Positions 60,764 to 64,000 of a DNA stretch of 64,000 nt are shown here, in pieces. Numbering within the stretch: the first letter of the stretch is position 1; the number at the start of each line of letters is the position of its first letter. The DNA comes from Mucilaginibacter auburnensis. GTDB lineage: Bacteria; Bacteroidota; Bacteroidia; Sphingobacteriales; Sphingobacteriaceae. Position numbers and translations under genes: made by a program. Where the stretch lies: assembly GCF_002797815.1 (NCBI RefSeq), contig NZ_PGFJ01000002.1, positions 682,001-746,000 on the forward strand, read 5' to 3'. Under the pieces are notes generated by a model. The model was not told the origin of the DNA, ran no database searches, and saw nothing but the letters and a program-made list of their open reading frames with translations.

Positions 60764-61774
60764 ATGCTGCAACTGCGTGTTGAAGATATTAGGCAAGAAA
60801 CTGCTGACACAGCTACATTTTTATTAGCCGAGGCAAACGGTGCAAAAGTTCCTTATGCTGCCGGGCAGTTTATCACACTTGTTTTAAATCATCACGGTAA
60901 TGAGATACGTCGTTCCTACTCGTTAAGTTCGTCGCCGGATGAAGCTCTGCTTGCCATTACAGTAAAACGTGTAAGCAATGGCGAGATATCCCGCTTTATG
61001 TTGTCCAAGGTTAAAAAAGGCGACCTGATCAACGCCGTATCTCCCGCGGGTAAATTCACTTTAAGCAAAACAACAGGTATAAAAAACATAATGTATTTAG
61101 CAGCCGGGAGCGGTATTGTACCCGTATTCTCGCATATAAAATACCTGTTAGCAAGGCCTGAGGATATCAACATTGTTTTGTTCTACAGCAACAACAAAGC
61201 TGATGATATACTTTTTAATGAAGCGTTATCAAAATTACAAACCCATAATACGCGGCGTTTCACCATAGTAAGTTTATTGAGCAGCGAGGGTAAACGCCTC
61301 AGTAACGATTATCTGGAACAATTACTGCATCAGCACTTAGGAAATAACTTTACAAACACCCTTTTTTACATCTGCGGCCCCTTTGCCTATATGCGTATGA
61401 TCAGGCTGACGCTGCTTTTTATGGGCGTTGAGCAGGAAAATATACGCAAGGAAAACTTTGTTATAGAAACAGTACCCGTAGCAGAAAGCACAGCTGTTTA
61501 TCCGCCGCAAAATATAAAACTTCAAATAAATAACGAGGTTTACAGCATTGCCGTAGGCGAAAACCAATCTATACTGCAAGCGGCATTGCAAAATAATATT
61601 GCCTTGCCCTACAGCTGCCGCGGAGGCATGTGTTCTACATGCATTGCCAAATGCGTGTCAGGGAAAGTTGAAATGTCTGTAAATGATGTATTGATGGAAG
61701 CAGATCTTGCTGAAGGATGGGTACTAACCTGTACCGGCCATCCGGTAACAGATAATGTTATACTGCAGCTATGA
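60764..61774 (+). CDS. PaaE-like FAD/NAD(P)H-[2Fe-2S] reductase
   Basis: 336 residues: FAD domain with RRSYSLSSSPDEA, NAD(P) domain with AAGSGIVPVFSHIK and ICGPFAYMRM, and a C-terminal plant-type ferredoxin domain with CRGGMCSTCIAKC and a fourth Cys in LTCTGHP. This order matches the PaaE/Hmp-type reductases that feed electrons to oxygenases. No oxygenase gene is nearby, so its partner is unknown. Its end overlaps the convergent kinase gene by 17 bases. Confidence 0.88.
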   Translation: MLQLRVEDIRQETADTATFLLAEANGAKVPYAAGQFITLVLNHHGNEIRRSYSLSSSPDEALLAITVKRVSNGEISRFMLSKVKKGDLINAVSPAGKFTLSKTTGIKNIMYLAAGSGIVPVFSHIKYLLARPEDINIVLFYSNNKADDILFNEALSKLQTHNTRRFTIVSLLSSEGKRLSNDYLEQLLHQHLGNNFTNTLFYICGPFAYMRMIRLTLLFMGVEQENIRKENFVIETVPVAESTAVYPPQNIKLQINNEVYSIAVGENQSILQAALQNNIALPYSCRGGMCSTCIAKCVSGKVEMSVNDVLMEADLAEGWVLTCTGHPVTDNVILQL

Positions 61775-62975
61775 AAGCATCTGCTTGTTCTGCAACAGGT
61801 AATGTAAAGCAGAAAACGGAACCTATTCCCTCATTGCTGTTAACAGTTATTGAGCCTTTATGATCAGCAATAATTTTTGAGGCAATGTATAAACCCATGC
61901 CTAAGCCATTATACTTCTTCAACACCTGTTCGCTTCTATAAAATTTCTTGAATACCTGGTGAAGTGTTTCATCAGACATGCCTATCCCTTCGTCTTCAAC
62001 AGTTACAGATACTACCCCGTTTTTAACTTTTGTTCTGATGGTAATTGAGCTGCCCGATTTGGAGTATTTGGCAGCATTACCAACGATATTATTAACCACC
62101 TGTTCAATCCGTAAACGATCCAGCATAACGGTTGCATCGTTACCTAATTGAAGCGATACATTATTATTCGGAATGATCATACTCACCAGATCAACAGCGT
62201 TGGTTAAAAAGGTATTGATAGAGACATGTTCCATCTGGTAATCCGCAGTGCCGGCATCAATCTTTGTAATATCCAACAATTGCTGTATCAAAGAGTTAAG
62301 CTTAGCAGATTGTGTTTCAATTTTCTTTAAATAGAGTTGCAGTTGCGCGTTGTTTCCGCCTTCGGTCTTAATAGCCAATTGGGCAAAAGACCGTAAAATA
62401 GTTAACGGAGTTTTTAACTCATGACTGGCAACTGATAGAAATTCATCTTTTTGCTCATTTAAATAATTAGCGGCCAGCAAAGCGCTCTCCCGTTCTTCAT
62501 TTAACTTAAATAACTCATAATTGCGCTGCTTAACTTCTTCGTAAGCACTGACGGGTTCGGCTACCTCAAAATGCAGCTTTACGGCAGATATTTTAGCCCG
62601 GTCAACTTTTGCCGAGCGCGGTACCGGCATTTTCAACATTACGGTAACCCAGTCATTAGCCACAGAAACTTCTAAGGCGGGAACCAGGCGGCGGGCGTAG
62701 TCTAAACCATCGTTAACTTTGCCAAAATTATCGTCTTTCCTGAAAGTTATGCGTGCTGATAATGAATAACGTTCGCCTTCAGTTAATACCCCAATGCTTA
62801 GTTGCCCATCAAAGGTTTTGTCTATTACTTCCCTGCATACTTCTGATACGGCTGTAGCGAAGGCAGTTTGAGTAGAAATGGTTAGTCCCAGCATTTCGGC
62901 GGTCCTGATTGACTTTTTATAAGCCAATATAAGGTCCATTTCATTTTCAAGTGATATTGATACAATTGCCGTCAT
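61758..62975 (-). CDS. Histidine kinase with degenerate RsbT-like N-domain
   Basis: 405 residues. Residues 1-135 resemble an RsbT/anti-sigma GHKL domain (TAFATAVSEVCREVI, YARRLVPALEVSV), but the ATP-binding N-box and G1 box are lost. A coiled coil (about 145-185) leads to a kinase core: phospho-His in LSVASHELKTPLTILRS, N-box NNIVGNAAKYS, DEGIGMS and GLGMGLYIASKI. No membrane segment or receiver domain is present, so it is a cytosolic kinase. It follows the phosphatase gene by 6 bases. The degenerate domain may sense a stressosome partner. Confidence 0.82.
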   Translation of the reverse strand: MTAIVSISLENEMDLILAYKKSIRTAEMLGLTISTQTAFATAVSEVCREVIDKTFDGQLSIGVLTEGERYSLSARITFRKDDNFGKVNDGLDYARRLVPALEVSVANDWVTVMLKMPVPRSAKVDRAKISAVKLHFEVAEPVSAYEEVKQRNYELFKLNEERESALLAANYLNEQKDEFLSVASHELKTPLTILRSFAQLAIKTEGGNNAQLQLYLKKIETQSAKLNSLIQQLLDITKIDAGTADYQMEHVSINTFLTNAVDLVSMIIPNNNVSLQLGNDATVMLDRLRIEQVVNNIVGNAAKYSKSGSSITIRTKVKNGVVSVTVEDEGIGMSDETLHQVFKKFYRSEQVLKKYNGLGMGLYIASKIIADHKGSITVNSNEGIGSVFCFTLPVAEQADAFIAAV

Positions 62976-62981
62976 GCTCTA

Positions 62982-63998
62982 TTACTTAACCCTTGCTATA
63001 ATAACCGACATATCATCTGTTTGCCGGGAAAAATCTTTATAAATAGCCGCAGCGAGAATGGTGTTATCGCAACGGTTAATACCTGCGTGTTTAATGGTTT
63101 CCCACCTGCTTTTAATACCATCAGAACATAAAACCAACTGCTGATAGTCTGCAAAATGCATTAAATGGTCATTCATAGTGGTTGGAATGTTATGACCAAT
63201 TATTCCGTTATACGCCAATAAAGTTTTATTGTTTACCCCTCCCGATAAACGGGAAGAAATATTACCAACACCTGCTATTCTAACAGCTTTAGCATTCATA
63301 TCAAAAATAGCTACCGTACCCACTATGCCACGTGTTTTCCTGATATCCCGATGAATGTATCTGATAATATCTGCAGGAGAATTATACGGGCATGATTTAA
63401 ACGACTTAACCGCTTCGTTCACAGCCAAATTAGCTTCCGGACCATGACCCAAACCATCGGCAACCAGTAATTTGATCATGCCATCTGTAGCCTTTACATA
63501 ATGTCCGTCTCCACTTGTGGTCTCTCCAGGTTTTTTTATAACGATAGGCCTTATCTGCACATATGTTTTCAACCTGCTTTTTGAAGGCTGTTTTGTTTTA
63601 TAAATACGACTTAATACGATGGTTCCCCAGCCTTTAAGTGAGTAAATGTCAAACTCGTCTGAAAAACGCTTAATGCTACCCAAACCATGGCCCATTGAAT
63701 TAGCGGTAGAGTAACCGTCTACCAGCGCTTTCTGTAATTCGGCTATTCCGGGACCGTTATCAATGCTTATCAGTTCAATGTACTCCTCACCCGGCTTATC
63801 AAAGTAGGCTACCAACAACTCTCCACCCATAGCATACTTGTGGAGGTTAGAGGTCATTTCGGCTACAATAATATCAAGTTCATTTAGCTTTTTATCCGCA
63901 ATTCCTGCCTGTACTGCAATAGCATGTATTTCCTTTTTCAGGATGGCATAGTAACTCCTGTCGGAAGCATTAAAGCTGGTATGTGTAGCGTCAACCAT
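62982..63998 (-). CDS. RsbT-like kinase domain fused to SpoIIE/RsbX-type phosphatase
   Basis: 338 residues. The N-domain is an intact RsbT-type GHKL kinase: ELDIIVAEMTSNLHKYA (N-box), IDNGPGI, and GHGLGSIKRFSDEFDIYS. The C-domain is a PP2C/SpoIIE-like phosphatase: LLVADGLGHGPEANLAV, VGTVAIFDM, LVLCSDGIKS and DDMSVIIAR, the core acidic residues of the metal site. RsbT phosphorylates stressosome scaffolds and RsbX removes the phosphate; here both are on one chain. The ATG at 63998 is used; sequence further upstream cannot be seen, so a longer start is possible. Confidence 0.82.
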   Translation of the reverse strand: MVDATHTSFNASDRSYYAILKKEIHAIAVQAGIADKKLNELDIIVAEMTSNLHKYAMGGELLVAYFDKPGEEYIELISIDNGPGIAELQKALVDGYSTANSMGHGLGSIKRFSDEFDIYSLKGWGTIVLSRIYKTKQPSKSRLKTYVQIRPIVIKKPGETTSGDGHYVKATDGMIKLLVADGLGHGPEANLAVNEAVKSFKSCPYNSPADIIRYIHRDIRKTRGIVGTVAIFDMNAKAVRIAGVGNISSRLSGGVNNKTLLAYNGIIGHNIPTTMNDHLMHFADYQQLVLCSDGIKSRWETIKHAGINRCDNTILAAAIYKDFSRQTDDMSVIIARVK

Positions 63999-64000
63999 TG

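Overview
This 64 kb window is chromosomal DNA of a Bacteroidota bacterium, most likely of the Sphingobacteriaceae (Mucilaginibacter/Pedobacter-like). The evidence is type IX secretion parts (a DUF5103 plug protein, PorP/SprF, a PKD adhesin with the gliding-type C-terminal sorting domain), DUF2723 and OMP_b-brl families, promoter boxes of the form TAnnTTTG, and no clear Shine-Dalgarno signals. This assignment comes from reading the sequence; no database search was run. No phage, complete insertion sequence, CRISPR array or origin was seen.

Layout. 0-5.9 kb (minus strand): edge of a GT39-like glycosyltransferase, T9SS plug protein, DKNYY lipoprotein, small P-loop kinase, ABC-F ATPase, lipocalin-like protein, SGNH hydrolase. 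6-14.7 kb: pyrD, a 57-residue basic protein, tRNA-Cys, SpoU-type RNA methyltransferase divergent from a TamL-like Omp85 lipoprotein, acyl-CoA thioesterase, small lipoprotein, CBM9-like protein, aldo/keto reductase, EVE protein. 14.8-20.1 kb: PorP/SprF, a 1201-residue T9SS adhesin and a lone response regulator. 20.2-26.9 kb: an asymmetric two-gene ABC exporter, CDGSH iron-sulfur protein, aldo/keto reductase, a tiny Lys-rich protein, repeat-filled spacer, sugar isomerase-like protein.

26.9-40.4 kb is one co-directional branched-chain amino acid cluster, transcribed ilvD-ilvB-ilvN-(DinB-like)-ilvC-leuA-leuC-leuD-cimA-leuB-ilvA. It holds both a citramalate synthase and a threonine deaminase, so 2-oxobutyrate could be made by two routes. 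40.8-47.1 kb: a probably frameshifted small lipoprotein gene, SMP-30-like propeller, M1 peptidase, ArsC/Spx-like protein, TonB-receptor-like barrel. 47.2-49.8 kb: tRNA-Gln-prs-rplY-pth. 50-55 kb: large DUF2723 membrane protein, accA, Spy/CpxP-like protein. 55.2-59.7 kb: AlkD-like DNA repair protein, heme oxygenase, bacteriophytochrome kinase and superoxide dismutase, a light/oxidative-stress neighbourhood. 59.8-61.8 kb: quinone-oxidoreductase-like and PaaE-like reductase pair. 61.8-64 kb: a histidine kinase with a degenerate RsbT-like front end and an RsbT-RsbX-type fusion, probably the downstream end of a stressosome-like operon cut by the window edge.

The spacers are unusually rich in hairpin-forming repeats of several unrelated families: REP-like 80-mers in three successive leu-cluster gaps, C5/G5 elements, 'tgtctgaactaagatt' elements, and spacers built from short reiterated words arranged as inverted pairs. 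The least explained items are these repeats, the kinase/phosphatase pair at the right edge, and a possible leader peptide upstream of ilvD.
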